Positions 11,010 to 19,645 of a stretch of DNA of 64,000 nucleotides are shown piece by piece. Source of the stretch: Pseudomonas guariconensis (GTDB lineage: Bacteria > Pseudomonadota > Gammaproteobacteria > Pseudomonadales > Pseudomonadaceae); contig NZ_FMYX01000002.1 of the NCBI RefSeq assembly GCF_900102675.1, positions 469,286-533,285 on the forward strand. The letters are read 5' to 3'. Position 1 is the first letter of the stretch. Every line of letters starts with the position of its first letter. The notes beneath the pieces were generated by a model that worked only from the letters and a program-made list of their open reading frames with translations, was not told the origin of the DNA and ran no database searches. The position numbers and the translations under genes are program-made.

Positions 11010-12632
11010 TCAGTGACGATGCCCGGGACGCCGAGCCGAACGGCGGATCAACCCGATGACCGGCAGCAGGCCGACCAGCACCAGCGTCAACGCTGGCAGC
11101 GAGGCTCGTGCCCATTCGCCTTCGCTGGTCATCTCGAACACCCTGACGGCGAGGGTGTCCCAGCCGAACGGTCGCATCAGCAGCGTCGCCGGCATCTCCT
11201 TGAGCACATCGACGAACACCAGCAGCGCCGCACTCAGGGCGCCCGGCACCAGCAATGGCAGATACACCTTGAAAAACAACCCCACGCCACCGACCCCCAG
11301 ACTGCGCGAAGCCTCCGGCAGCGACGGCCGTATACGCTCCAGGCTGCTCTCCAGCGGACCGTAGGCCACGGCCATGAAGCGCACCAGGTAGGCCAGCAGC
11401 AAAGCCCAGAGGCTGCCCAGCAACAACGGTTTGCCGGCGCCGCCCAACCATCGGGACAACGGAACCACCCATTGGTTGTCCAGGTAGCTGAAGGCAAGCA
11501 TGATCGACACGGCCAGTACCGAGCCCGGCAGGGCGTAGCCCAGGTTGGCCACGCCCACCCCGGCGCGGATGCCTCGGGTTGGCGACTGACGCCGCGCAAA
11601 GGCCAACAGCAGGGCCACGCTGACCGTGATCAAGGCAGCCATGGCGCCCAAGTAGAGGGTATGCAGCACCAAGCCAATGTACCGCTCGTCAAGGTCATGC
11701 CGCCCCCGCTGCCAGAACCACGCCAGCAATTGCAGCAGCGGGATGACGAAAGCACAGGCGAATACCAACAGGCACCAGCCGGTAGCCGCCAGCGCTTTCA
11801 GGCCACGCAGGTGATAGAGCGCCTGCCCCCGGGGCCGCTCGTTGCCATGGCGGCTTTTGCCACGAGCCCGCCGCTCGCCGTACAGCACCAGCATCACCAC
11901 CAGCAGCAACAGGCTGGCCAGTTGCGCTGCGCTGGAAAGACTGAAGAAGCCATACCAGGTCTTGTAGATGGCCGTGGTGAAGGTGTCGAAGTTGAACACC
12001 GCCACGGCGCCGAAATCTGCCAGGGTCTCCATCAGGGCCAAGGCGATGCCTGCACCGATGGCGGGCCTGGCCATGGGCAGCGCCACACGCCAGAACGCCT
12101 GTAGCGGCGACAGCCCAAGCACCCGCGCCGCCTCCATCAACCCTTTGCCTTGGGCCAGGAAGGCGCTACGCGCCAGCAGATAGACGTAGGGGTAGAACAC
12201 CAGCACCAGCACGGTGATCACGCCACCGGTGGAGCGCACCCGAGGCAGGCGCATGGGCCCGAACACCTCGCGCAGGGCAGTCTGCACGGGGCCGGCGAAA
12301 TCGAGCAGGCCGACGAAGACGAATGCCAATACGTAGGCTGGGATGGCGAAGGGCAGCATCAGCGCCCAGTCCAGCCACCGCCTGCCGGGGAATTGGCAAA
12401 GGCTGGTCAGCCAGGCCAGGCTCACACCCAGCACCGTCACCCCGACGCCCACTCCCAGCACCAGCGTGAGCGTGTTGCCCAGCAAGCGGCTCATCTGGGT
12501 GTCGAGCAGGTGCGACCAGATTTGCACGTCGATCGACTGCCAGGACAGCAGCAGCACGCTCAGGGGCAAGAGCACCAAAGCAGCGACGAGAAAGACCGGG
12601 AAGTACCAACGGCGTTGGAGGGTGTGGGGCAA
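11010..12632 (-). CDS. ferric iron ABC transporter permease (FbpB/SfuB-like)
   Basis: 540-aa inner-membrane permease made of two fused binding-protein-dependent permease domains, each with about six membrane helices (roughly residues 1-250 and 290-540). EAA-like loops appear at EAARVLGLSPLQAFWRVALP and EASRSLGVGGVGLFFKVYLP, where the ATPase docks. This fused layout is that of FbpB/SfuB/HitB iron permeases. The apparent start is a TTG. It lies downstream of the substrate-binding protein gene on the same strand, separated by 150 bp that contains a very long inverted repeat. No ATPase gene is adjacent on either side. Confidence 0.9.
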   Translation of the reverse strand: MPHTLQRRWYFPVFLVAALVLLPLSVLLLSWQSIDVQIWSHLLDTQMSRLLGNTLTLVLGVGVGVTVLGVSLAWLTSLCQFPGRRWLDWALMLPFAIPAYVLAFVFVGLLDFAGPVQTALREVFGPMRLPRVRSTGGVITVLVLVFYPYVYLLARSAFLAQGKGLMEAARVLGLSPLQAFWRVALPMARPAIGAGIALALMETLADFGAVAVFNFDTFTTAIYKTWYGFFSLSSAAQLASLLLLVVMLVLYGERRARGKSRHGNERPRGQALYHLRGLKALAATGWCLLVFACAFVIPLLQLLAWFWQRGRHDLDERYIGLVLHTLYLGAMAALITVSVALLLAFARRQSPTRGIRAGVGVANLGYALPGSVLAVSIMLAFSYLDNQWVVPLSRWLGGAGKPLLLGSLWALLLAYLVRFMAVAYGPLESSLERIRPSLPEASRSLGVGGVGLFFKVYLPLLVPGALSAALLVFVDVLKEMPATLLMRPFGWDTLAVRVFEMTSEGEWARASLPALTLVLVGLLPVIGLIRRSARRPGHRH

Positions 12633-12672
12633 GGCGAACGTCTCTGTGCTGATGGCGACCGCTGCGCGGTCG

Positions 12673-12746
12673 TTCGCAGGTAAACCCGCTCCCCAGGAAC
12701 ACCCTCGAGGGAGCGGGTGTTCCTGGGGAGCGGGTTTACCCGCGAA
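12673..12746. repeat. 31-bp near-perfect inverted repeat (REP type) inside the iron transporter operon
   Basis: Arms 12673-12703 and 12716-12746 are reverse complements over 31 bases with one mismatch; the inner 25 bases match perfectly (GGTAAACCCGCTCCCCAGG onward). The loop is 12 bases (12704-12715). The core is the REP palindrome seen elsewhere, here almost perfectly paired. In the mRNA of the binding protein-permease pair it would form an extremely stable hairpin between the two genes. Confidence 0.9.
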
Positions 12747-12782
12747 GGGCCTTTGCAGGCCCTGAAGGATAAAGCCTGGGTC

Positions 12783-13784
12783 TTAGTTCCAGCCAGCCCG
12801 GTCCATCAAGCGAATGGCCTCGGCCTGGCGTTTGCCGGCCACTTCCACCGGAATGCTGTCGGCCTTGAAACTACCCCAGGCCGCGACTTCCTCGGACGGC
12901 TGGACCTTCGGGTTGGCCGGGAATTCCTGGTTGATGTCGGCAAACAGCTTCTGCGCCTCGACGCCGGTCATCCACTCGACCAGCTTCTTCGCCGCCTCCG
13001 GGTGCGGCGCGTGCTTGGTCAGGCCGATGCCCGACAAGTTGACATGCACGCCACGGTCGCCCTGGTTGGGCCAGAACAGCTTGACCGGCAGGTTGGGCTT
13101 TTCCTTGTGCAGACGACCGTAGTAATAGGTGTTGACGATGCCCACGTCGCACTGACCGGCCTCGATGGCCTGGAGCACGGCGGTGTCGTCGGAGAACACA
13201 TCGGTGGACAGGTTGTTCACCCAACCCTTGATGATTTCCTGGGTCTTGGCCTCGCCGTGGTTCTCGATCAGGGTCGCAGTCAGCGACTGGTTGTAGACCT
13301 TCTTGGCCGTGCGCAGGCACAGACGGCCTTCCCATTGCTTGTCGGCCAGGGCTTCGTAGGTGGTCAGCTCTTGGGGTTTTACCCGCTCGGTGGAGTAGGC
13401 AATGGTCCGCGCACGCAGGCTCAGGCCTGTCCAGTCGTGGGAGGAAGCGCGGTACTGGGAAGGGATGTTCTGGTCGATGACGTCCGATTTGATCGGTTGC
13501 AGGATGCCCATTTGTTCAGCCTGCCAGAGGTTGCCGGCATCGACGGTGAGCAGCAGGTCGGCCACGCCGTTCTCGCCCTCGGCCTTGATGCGTTGCATCA
13601 ATGGGGCTTCCTTGTCGGTGATGAACTTGATCTTCACGCCGGTCTTGGCGGTGTAGGCGTCGAACACTGGCTTGATCAGCTCGTCGATGCGCGAGGAATA
13701 CACCACCACTTCATCCGCCGCCTGGGCAGTGCCGCCGAACAGGGTCAGGGCCAGAGCGGCCAATAGGGGCTTGCGTGGCAACAT
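12783..13784 (-). CDS. ferric iron ABC transporter substrate-binding protein (FbpA/FutA-like)
   Basis: 333-aa periplasmic iron-binding protein. A signal peptide ([23 protein letters not shown]) is followed by [13 protein letters not shown], typical of FbpA-class proteins. The conserved tyrosine run VNTYYYGRL (Y220-Y222) supplies the Fe(III)-binding tyrosines. GAGGAAG precedes the ATG. It is the first gene of a pair with the permease; a possible Fur box lies 40 bases upstream. The missing adjacent ATPase suggests that a shared or distant one is used. Confidence 0.92.
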   Translation of the reverse strand: MLPRKPLLAALALTLFGGTAQAADEVVVYSSRIDELIKPVFDAYTAKTGVKIKFITDKEAPLMQRIKAEGENGVADLLLTVDAGNLWQAEQMGILQPIKSDVIDQNIPSQYRASSHDWTGLSLRARTIAYSTERVKPQELTTYEALADKQWEGRLCLRTAKKVYNQSLTATLIENHGEAKTQEIIKGWVNNLSTDVFSDDTAVLQAIEAGQCDVGIVNTYYYGRLHKEKPNLPVKLFWPNQGDRGVHVNLSGIGLTKHAPHPEAAKKLVEWMTGVEAQKLFADINQEFPANPKVQPSEEVAAWGSFKADSIPVEVAGKRQAEAIRLMDRAGWN

Positions 13785-13823
13785 CGGGGTCTTCCTCGCT
13801 GAGTTGAGAGGTGCAAATGGTAG

Positions 13824-13838
13824 TGAATCCCATTATCT
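13824..13838 (-). promoter_or_regulatory. possible Fur box upstream of the iron-binding protein gene
   Basis: TGAATCCCATTATCT fits one half of the Fur 7-1-7 consensus (TGATAATnATTATCA) well, the other half poorly (about 9 of 14 positions). Location just upstream of an iron uptake gene makes it plausible, but it could be chance. Confidence 0.4.
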
Positions 13839-13879
13839 ACCTCACCTGCGCAGACGTTACCGAATGTTGCCGGACGCCC

Positions 13880-15097
13880 TCAGGCCTTGGCCAAGGCCGG
13901 CAGATCCCCGGAAAGCCCCAGCGCCTGGCGCACGAACAACGCCTTTGCCTCCGGCATCTGCTCCACCAGCTTCAACCCGCTGTTGCGTAGCCAGCGCAGC
14001 GGCAATGGATCAGCCTGGAACAGCCGCTCGAAACCTTCCATCGCTGCCATCAACGCCAAGTTGTGCGGCATGCGTCGCCGCTCGAAGCGGCTCAGCACCT
14101 TCACGTCGGCGAGCCGTTCGCCACGTTCGCAGGCGCGCTCCAGCTCCTCGGCCAACACGGCAGCATCCAGAAAGCCCAGGTTGACGCCCTGTCCGGCCAG
14201 CGGATGGATGGTGTGCGCGGCGTCGCCGATCAGCGCCAGCCCCTCGTCCACATAGCGCTTGGCATGGCGCTGGCGCAGCGGCACGCAAAGCCGTGGATCG
14301 GCACTCACCACCTCACCCAGGTGCCCCTCGAAAGCACGACCGAGCGCCTCGCAGAAGGCGGCGTCATCCAAGGCCATGAGTTTCTCGGCCTGCTCCGGCG
14401 TGGTCGACCAGACGATCGAGCACCAGGCCTGCCCGTCATCACGGGACAACGGCAGGAAAGCCAGCGGCCCTTCATCGGTAAAGCGTTGCCAGGCCGTGGC
14501 CTGGTGCGCCTCGCTGCAGCGCACGCTGGTGACGATGGCGTGGTGCAGGTAATCCCACTCACGGGTTTCACAACCGGTCAGCTTGCGTACCGCGGAGTTG
14601 GCGCCATCGGCGGCCACCACCAGCGGCGCACGCAGGGTCCGCCCATCGGCCAGGGTCAGCAGCCATTCGTCGCCGGAGCGGCGCATCTGCTCCAGGCGAG
14701 CATTGGGCAGCAGGCCGACGTCACTGTCGTGAAGACGCTCCAGCAGGCTATCCTGCACCACGCGGTTCTCGACGATATGGCCAAGCACCTGGGCGTGCAC
14801 GCTGGCTGCCGAGAAGTGGATCTGACCCGTACCGCTGCCATCCCAGACGTGCATGTCCGTATACGGCGAGACCCGGCGCCCGGCGATGCCTTCCCAGGCG
14901 CCCAGGCGCTCGAGGATACGCTGGCTGGCCGCCGACAGTGCGCTGACGCGGGGTTCGAATGGCCCTTGGGCATCGAAGGGTTTGACCGACAGCGGGCTGC
15001 CGTCGAGCAGGAGAATTTCCAGGCCGCTGTGGCGCAAGGCCAAGGCCAGGGCGCTGCCGACCATACCGGCACCGACAATCAACAGATCTGCGCGCAT
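13880..15097 (-). CDS. ubiI: FAD-dependent ubiquinone hydroxylase, UbiI/VisC-like
   Basis: 405-aa flavin monooxygenase of the UbiH/UbiF/COQ6 family. The N-terminal Rossmann motif GAGMVG binds FAD; a second FAD motif is LALIGDAAHTIHPLAGQGVNLGF around residues 280-300, and ADGANSAVR is the middle motif. Members hydroxylate the ring of polyprenylphenol intermediates. It is the last gene of the pepP-ubiH cluster, as known in gammaproteobacteria where visC/ubiI follows ubiH. The ATG at MRADLL is preferred because AAGG lies seven bases before it; another ATG two codons upstream is possible. The exact ring position cannot be read from the sequence. Confidence 0.85.
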   Translation of the reverse strand: MRADLLIVGAGMVGSALALALRHSGLEILLLDGSPLSVKPFDAQGPFEPRVSALSAASQRILERLGAWEGIAGRRVSPYTDMHVWDGSGTGQIHFSAASVHAQVLGHIVENRVVQDSLLERLHDSDVGLLPNARLEQMRRSGDEWLLTLADGRTLRAPLVVAADGANSAVRKLTGCETREWDYLHHAIVTSVRCSEAHQATAWQRFTDEGPLAFLPLSRDDGQAWCSIVWSTTPEQAEKLMALDDAAFCEALGRAFEGHLGEVVSADPRLCVPLRQRHAKRYVDEGLALIGDAAHTIHPLAGQGVNLGFLDAAVLAEELERACERGERLADVKVLSRFERRRMPHNLALMAAMEGFERLFQADPLPLRWLRNSGLKLVEQMPEAKALFVRQALGLSGDLPALAKA

Positions 15098-15106
15098 TTC
15101 CATGCC

Positions 15107-15589
15107 TTACGCCTGCCTCGCTTGCGGCTTGAGCCGCACATAAAGGGTTTTATCGACCCGCGCAACCAGTTCGCCTGCACCGTCGCGGATATCGACCTGC
15201 AAACGAGGCAGGTACTTCTTGCCGCTGGCGGTCTGCTGGCGAATGTCCTCCAGCAACGCGTCATCGACATGGAATTCGGCGAATACCGGGCCTTTGCCGG
15301 GTGCGATGAAATCGATGGTGGCGGCCTTGTCCCAGACGATGTATTCACGCCCGAGTCGCTCGATCAACAACAACATGTAGAAAGGATCGACCATCGAATA
15401 GAGGCTGCCACCGAACTGGGTGCCGACGTAGTTGCGGTTCCAACGGGTCAGCTTCATGCGCACCCTGATGCTGCGCATGTCGGGACTGATGTGCTGCACG
15501 CGGATACCGGCGCCCAGATAGGGTGGGTAGAGGTTGAGCAGCCACCGCAACATGCGGGCCTTTCGGGCGAGCCTGCGCGAATCGCTCAT
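15107..15589 (-). CDS. DUF4442 hotdog-fold protein
   Basis: 160 aa with a pattern of the DUF4442/thioesterase-like hotdog fold (NYVGTQFGGSLYSMVDPFYMLLL, a helix flanked by strands; VARVDKTLYVRLKPQ at the end). No catalytic activity is established for the family. It sits between ubiH and the ubiI-like gene with an ATGA overlap to ubiH and a three-base gap to ubiI, so it is co-translated with ubiquinone genes; a role connected to quinone or acyl metabolism is inference. Confidence 0.8.
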   Translation of the reverse strand: MSDSRRLARKARMLRWLLNLYPPYLGAGIRVQHISPDMRSIRVRMKLTRWNRNYVGTQFGGSLYSMVDPFYMLLLIERLGREYIVWDKAATIDFIAPGKGPVFAEFHVDDALLEDIRQQTASGKKYLPRLQVDIRDGAGELVARVDKTLYVRLKPQARQA

Positions 15590-16785
15590 GCACGGCCTCG
15601 CGGGTCGGGACGGGTACCCAGGCCCATGGCCTGTCGGGCGAACCAGCGCTTGGCCGGCGGCAGCAGGTCCAGGCCGAGCAACCCAAGGTTGCGACCGGCG
15701 GCCAGCAAAGGCTGGCTGCTGCCGAACAAGCGGGTGACCTGGTCGGAAAAACCGATGGTCATGGCCTGGTCCAGTTGCTGACGCTGATGGTAGGCCTGCA
15801 ACGTGGCAAGGTCGCCCAGCGGCTGCGGGCCGGCCAGCAGGGCTTCGGCCAGCGACTGCACGTCACGCAGCGACAGGTTGAAGCCCTGCCCTGCGATCGG
15901 GTGCAGGCTGTGGGCCGCGTTGCCCAGCACCACCAGATGTGGACGCACCTGCTCCTGGGCTTCGATCAAGGCGAGCGGATACAGATGGCGCACCCCTACC
16001 TGACGCAGGGCGCCCAGGCGGTAGCCGAATACATCTTGCAGTTCACGCAGGAAGCTGCGTTCGTCGATCTCGGCCAGGCGCTGGGCGTCCATCCCTTGGC
16101 GGGTCCAGACGAGCGCACAGCGGTTTTCCGGCAGCGGCAGCAAGGCCATCGGGCCCTGCTCGGTGAACCGTTCGAAGGCCTGCCCGCGATGGGCTTCGCC
16201 CGGGGTGATGTTGGCGATCAGTGCGCTTTGTTCATAGGGGGTACGCCGGACATGGATGCCCAGTTGTTCGCGCAAGCCCGAGCGGCCACCGTCGGCGAGT
16301 ACCGCGAGGTCGCACTCAAGGCTGGTGTCGTCGTCCAGCAGCAAGCGGTAGCCGCCGGCGACAGCCTGCATGGCCTTGACCTCGGCCGGACAACGCCAGC
16401 TCACCACATCGGCATCAAGGCTCTGCCACAGGCATTGGCCAAGCCAGGCGTTCTCCACCACATAGCCCAGCGCCGGCACGCCTTCCTCGATCGCATCCAG
16501 GCGGGTGGCGCCGAAGCGACCTCGGTCGGACACCTGGATCTGGCTAATTGGCTCGGCGCGTTGGCTGATCAGCTGCCACAGGCCCAAGTGCTCATAGATT
16601 TGCCGGGTGCCGTAGGACAACGCCGAGGAGCGGGCATCGTAGCTGGGCTGGAAGCTGTGACCCGGGGCGAACGGCTCGATCAGCAGAATCTTCCAACCGC
16701 GCGCCTTGGCGCCGGCCTGCAAGGCCAGGGCTAGGCTGGCCCCGACCAGGCCGCCACCGATGATCGCCAGGTTGACCCGGTTCAT
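15586..16785 (-). CDS. ubiH: 2-polyprenyl-6-methoxyphenol hydroxylase UbiH
   Basis: 399-aa FAD monooxygenase of ubiquinone synthesis, paralogous to the ubiI-like gene downstream. Motifs are GGGLVG (N-terminal FAD site), the middle LADGGRSGLR, and LGNAAHSLHPIAGQGFNLSLRD. It directly follows pepP with an ATGA overlap, which is the classical pepP-ubiH arrangement and the main reason for assigning UbiH to this paralogue. O2-dependent step in the inner leaflet-associated Ubi complex. Confidence 0.9.
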   Translation of the reverse strand: MNRVNLAIIGGGLVGASLALALQAGAKARGWKILLIEPFAPGHSFQPSYDARSSALSYGTRQIYEHLGLWQLISQRAEPISQIQVSDRGRFGATRLDAIEEGVPALGYVVENAWLGQCLWQSLDADVVSWRCPAEVKAMQAVAGGYRLLLDDDTSLECDLAVLADGGRSGLREQLGIHVRRTPYEQSALIANITPGEAHRGQAFERFTEQGPMALLPLPENRCALVWTRQGMDAQRLAEIDERSFLRELQDVFGYRLGALRQVGVRHLYPLALIEAQEQVRPHLVVLGNAAHSLHPIAGQGFNLSLRDVQSLAEALLAGPQPLGDLATLQAYHQRQQLDQAMTIGFSDQVTRLFGSSQPLLAAGRNLGLLGLDLLPPAKRWFARQAMGLGTRPDPRGRA

Positions 16786-18116
16786 GCCGCGTCCTTACGG
16801 GCGGCGGCCATCAACGCTTCGATCTCGGCAACCGTGCGCGGTACGTCGGAGGTCAGAATTTCACAGCCCTGCTTGGTCACCACCACATCGTCCTCGATCC
16901 TTACGCCGATGCCGCGCCATTTCTTCGCGACGTTCTGGTTGTCGGCGGCAATGTAGATACCGGGCTCGACGGTCAGCGCCATGCCCGGCTCGAGCACGCG
17001 CCACTGCCCGCCCACCTTGTAATCGCCCACATCGTGCACATCCATGCCCAGCCAGTGACCGGCGCGATGCATGTAGAACGCACGATGGGCCTCGCTGTCG
17101 ATCAGCGCTTGCACGTCACCTTTGAGCAGCCCCAACTCCACCAGCCCCTCGGTGATAACCCGCACGGTCGCCTCATGGGCGTGGTTCCAGTGCTTGCCCG
17201 GCGCGATCTCGGCGAACGCGGCGGCCTGGGCCTTGAGCACCAGTTCGTAGATGGCTTTCTGCTCCGGCGAAAAACGCCCGCTGACCGGGAAGGTCCGGGT
17301 GATGTCGCTGGCGTAGCAGTCGATTTCACAGCCGGCATCGATCAGCACCAGGTCGCCATCCTTGAGTGGGGCGTCGTTCTGCTGGTAGTGCAGGATGCAG
17401 GCGTTGCGTCCGGCCGCGACGATCGAACCATAGGCCGGCATTTTCGCGCCGCCCTTGCGGAATACGTAATCCAGTTCTGCTTCCAGGCTGTATTCGTGCA
17501 ACCCGGCCCGGCACGCCTGCATGGCCCGCACGTGAGCCTGCGCGGAAATCTTCGCGGCGGTGCGCATCACCTTCACCTCTGCCGCCGATTTATACAGGCG
17601 CATGTCGTGCAGCAGGTGATCCAGGGCAACGAATTCGTTCGGAGGCTGGGCGCCGAGCCGCGCCTTGGAGCGAATCACGTTGATCCACTCCATCAACCGG
17701 CGGTCGAACTCGGGATTGCTGCCCATGGCGGTATAGACCCGGTCGCGGCCTTCTATCAGGCCGGGCAGGATCTCGTCGATATCGGTAATGGGGAAGGCGT
17801 CGTCGGCGCCAAAGTCGCGGATCGCGCCTTCCTGGCCGGCACGCAGGCCATCCCACAGCTCACGCTCAGGGTTGCGCTCGCGGCAGAACAGCACGTACTC
17901 GCCATGCTCACGGCCAGGAATCAGCGCGATGACCGCCTCGGGCTCAGGGAAGCCACTCAGGTACTGGAAGTCGCTGTCCTGCCGGTAAACGTGCTCGACG
18001 TCGCGATTGCGGATGGCAACCGCGGCCGCCGGCAGGATGGCGATGCTGTTGGGGACCATCTGCGCCATCAGCGCCTTGCGCCGACGGGCATATTCGGCCT
18101 TCGGAATATGGCTCAT
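16782..18116 (-). CDS. pepP: Xaa-Pro aminopeptidase P
   Basis: 444-aa manganese-dependent M24B aminopeptidase that removes N-terminal residues preceding proline. Metal ligands are visible in DAGCEIDCYASDITRTFP (two Asp), MHRAGHWLGMDVHD (His), LTVEPGIY (Glu) and GVRIEDDV (Glu). An N-terminal AMP_N domain covers about residues 1-170. The start at MSHIPKAEY follows the family; a longer open frame upstream runs through the ygfB gene in another frame and is not coding. It overlaps ubiH by ATGA and is 19 bp from ygfB. Confidence 0.95.
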   Translation of the reverse strand: MSHIPKAEYARRRKALMAQMVPNSIAILPAAAVAIRNRDVEHVYRQDSDFQYLSGFPEPEAVIALIPGREHGEYVLFCRERNPERELWDGLRAGQEGAIRDFGADDAFPITDIDEILPGLIEGRDRVYTAMGSNPEFDRRLMEWINVIRSKARLGAQPPNEFVALDHLLHDMRLYKSAAEVKVMRTAAKISAQAHVRAMQACRAGLHEYSLEAELDYVFRKGGAKMPAYGSIVAAGRNACILHYQQNDAPLKDGDLVLIDAGCEIDCYASDITRTFPVSGRFSPEQKAIYELVLKAQAAAFAEIAPGKHWNHAHEATVRVITEGLVELGLLKGDVQALIDSEAHRAFYMHRAGHWLGMDVHDVGDYKVGGQWRVLEPGMALTVEPGIYIAADNQNVAKKWRGIGVRIEDDVVVTKQGCEILTSDVPRTVAEIEALMAAARKDAA

Positions 18117-18135
18117 GGGCAGGACCCCCGGGGTA

Positions 18136-18690
18136 TCAGTGCAGCGATGGCTTGGGCGCGGGCGCAGCGGGTTTGGCCAGCTCGGTGTACAGCAACAACG
18201 GGGCGACGCGCAGGTACTCCATGACTTCCATGTAGTCGCTCTCACCGTCCTCGGACTCTTCGAGGGCGTCCTGAACCTGGGAAATGGCCACCAAGTCCTG
18301 TAGGACTTCCTTGGCTTCGTCGGAGAGGTCCTTGCCGCCGGCGTTGAGCCCGAAGCCTGTGATGAAGCCCTGGCACCATTGGCCCAGGGCAGTGGCACGC
18401 TCGGTCAGCGGCGCATCGTCGCCCGGCAGCAGCAGGACGATGGCAATGTCTTCGCCAGTGAGCTCGGCCTTGACCATTTCCTGCAGACCAAGCAAGGCGG
18501 CGCGCACGGCATCCACCGGCTCGTTCTCCAGCGCACCGGCGGCGTCGGCCAGCCAGGAATCGGCATCGAAGCCTGCGCCGGCGCAGCTGCGACCGATCAG
18601 CAGGCCGTGCAGTTCGGCGGGGGAGACAGGATGGCCATTGCTGGAGAGCAGCGTGGCGAAGGCAGTGTAGGGCGATTGGGTATTGGGCAT
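18136..18690 (-). CDS. YgfB/YecA family protein (UPF0149)
   Basis: 184-aa UPF0149 protein. It shows the helical YgfB pattern ([20 protein letters not shown] at the N-terminus; [18 protein letters not shown] in the middle). In P. aeruginosa a YgfB protein has been linked to antitoxin-like control of ampDh3 and beta-lactam tolerance, but whether this copy does so is not shown. First gene of the ygfB-pepP-ubiH-DUF4442-ubiI transcription unit, divergent from the zapA unit. Confidence 0.88.
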   Translation of the reverse strand: MPNTQSPYTAFATLLSSNGHPVSPAELHGLLIGRSCAGAGFDADSWLADAAGALENEPVDAVRAALLGLQEMVKAELTGEDIAIVLLLPGDDAPLTERATALGQWCQGFITGFGLNAGGKDLSDEAKEVLQDLVAISQVQDALEESEDGESDYMEVMEYLRVAPLLLYTELAKPAAPAPKPSLH

Positions 18691-18834
18691 GGGCAGCTAG
18701 GCGCCAGGCGGCGCAATGACTAGAATGAAGACCTTGTATCCTAGCACCGGCAGGCGCGCCAAGACCATCCGCACTGGCTGTACCGCCCCCGGAAGAGGCA
18801 TGATCGCCAGGCAGTCAACGAGGGAGCGAATCGA

Positions 18835-19053
18835 GTGCAACCCATGCCAGAGAACGACTTGCAAGCGCTGATGAGCCGATTCGAGTTGCTGATCGAGCGA
18901 GTCGAGCAACTAAAACGGCAAAATGCACTCCTACTAGCGCAGGAAAAATCCTGGCGCGAGGAGCGCGCCCACCTCATCGAAAAGAACGAGATCGCAAGGC
19001 GAAAGGTCGAGTCGATGATTTTACGCCTCAAGGCCCTGGAGCAAGACTCATGA
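18835..19053 (+). CDS. TIGR02449-like small coiled-coil protein
   Basis: 72 aa, almost entirely coiled coil (LLIERVEQLKRQNALLLAQEK; RRKVESMILRLKALEQDS), matching the small TIGR02449 proteins found beside zapA. GGGAG eight bases upstream supports the GTG start at 18835 over the ATG at 18844. It overlaps zapA by ATGA. Its resemblance in size and heptad pattern to ZapB suggests a division-related partner of ZapA, which is inference from context. Confidence 0.85.
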   Translation: MQPMPENDLQALMSRFELLIERVEQLKRQNALLLAQEKSWREERAHLIEKNEIARRKVESMILRLKALEQDS

Positions 19054-19367
19054 GTTCAAGCAATAGCGTCACCGTCCAGATCCTCGACAAGGAATACTCG
19101 ATCATCTGCCCGCCGGAAGAGCGCAACAACCTGGTCAGCGCCGCCCGCTACCTGGATGGCAAGATGCGCGAGATCCGCAGCAGCGGCAAGGTGATCGGTG
19201 CGGACCGCATCGCGGTCATGGCAGCCCTGAACATCACCCACGAACTGCTGCACCGTCAGGAGCGTCCGGATGTTGCCGCCAGCGGCACCACACGCGAGCA
19301 AGTGCGCGACCTGCTCGAGCGGGTCGACCAGGCGCTGTCCGACGACGCGGATACCAAAATCGGCTGA
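19050..19367 (+). CDS. zapA: cell division protein ZapA
   Basis: 105-aa FtsZ-ring-associated protein. The N-terminal globular part (VTVQILDKEYSIICPPEERNNLVSAARYLDGKMREIR) is the diagnostic ZapA segment, followed by a helix and a C-terminal coiled coil. It cross-links FtsZ protofilaments. It is translationally coupled to the TIGR02449-like gene and followed by 6S RNA, an arrangement conserved in gammaproteobacteria. Confidence 0.95.
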   Translation: MSSSNSVTVQILDKEYSIICPPEERNNLVSAARYLDGKMREIRSSGKVIGADRIAVMAALNITHELLHRQERPDVAASGTTREQVRDLLERVDQALSDDADTKIG

Positions 19368-19373
19368 GCTTGG

Positions 19374-19379
19374 TATACT
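19374..19379 (+). promoter_or_regulatory. -10 box of the 6S RNA promoter
   Basis: TATACT lies seven bases after the zapA stop and about seven to ten bases upstream of the inferred 5' end of 6S RNA. The -35 region falls within the zapA 3' end and is not well matched. Confidence 0.55.
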
Positions 19380-19384
19380 GGCGC

Positions 19385-19566
19385 CACTCCCTGGGGGATG
19401 CGCCAGTCGGTTATGTCCCTGAGCCGATACGCACAACCACGGGGGTTGCACGCTGGGGCCGGTGTGCATGTCCGCCCGACGGAAAGCCTTAACGCCCCCT
19501 GCAATCTCCACCTTGAACTTTCGGGTTCAAGGGCTACACCGATAGCGGTCTTGTCGGGGAGCCTGA
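19385..19566 (+). ncRNA. ssrS: 6S RNA
   Basis: The region between zapA and fau holds 6S RNA in gammaproteobacteria, and the sequence here fits: CTCCCTG at 19387 pairs with CGGGGAG at 19555-19561 to close a long imperfect hairpin of about 180 nt with a GC-rich central part. 6S RNA mimics an open promoter and sequesters the sigma-70 RNA polymerase holoenzyme in stationary phase. Ends are approximate. The downstream fau gene may be co-transcribed, as in other species. Confidence 0.8.
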
Positions 19567-19574
19567 ATTCTTTC

Positions 19575-19598
19575 TTGCCCGCCTGCCCTGGCGGGCAA
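19575..19598 (+). other. hairpin downstream of 6S RNA
   Basis: A perfect 9-bp stem, TTGCCCGCC paired with GGCGGGCAA around a six-base loop, lies between 6S RNA and fau. It has no T-run after it, so it is more likely an RNA processing or attenuation structure than a strong terminator. Confidence 0.45.
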
Positions 19599-19645
19599 AT
19601 CGTCCGGTCGCCACGGCGTCCGGCACATCTGGGAACGCCTGTGCC

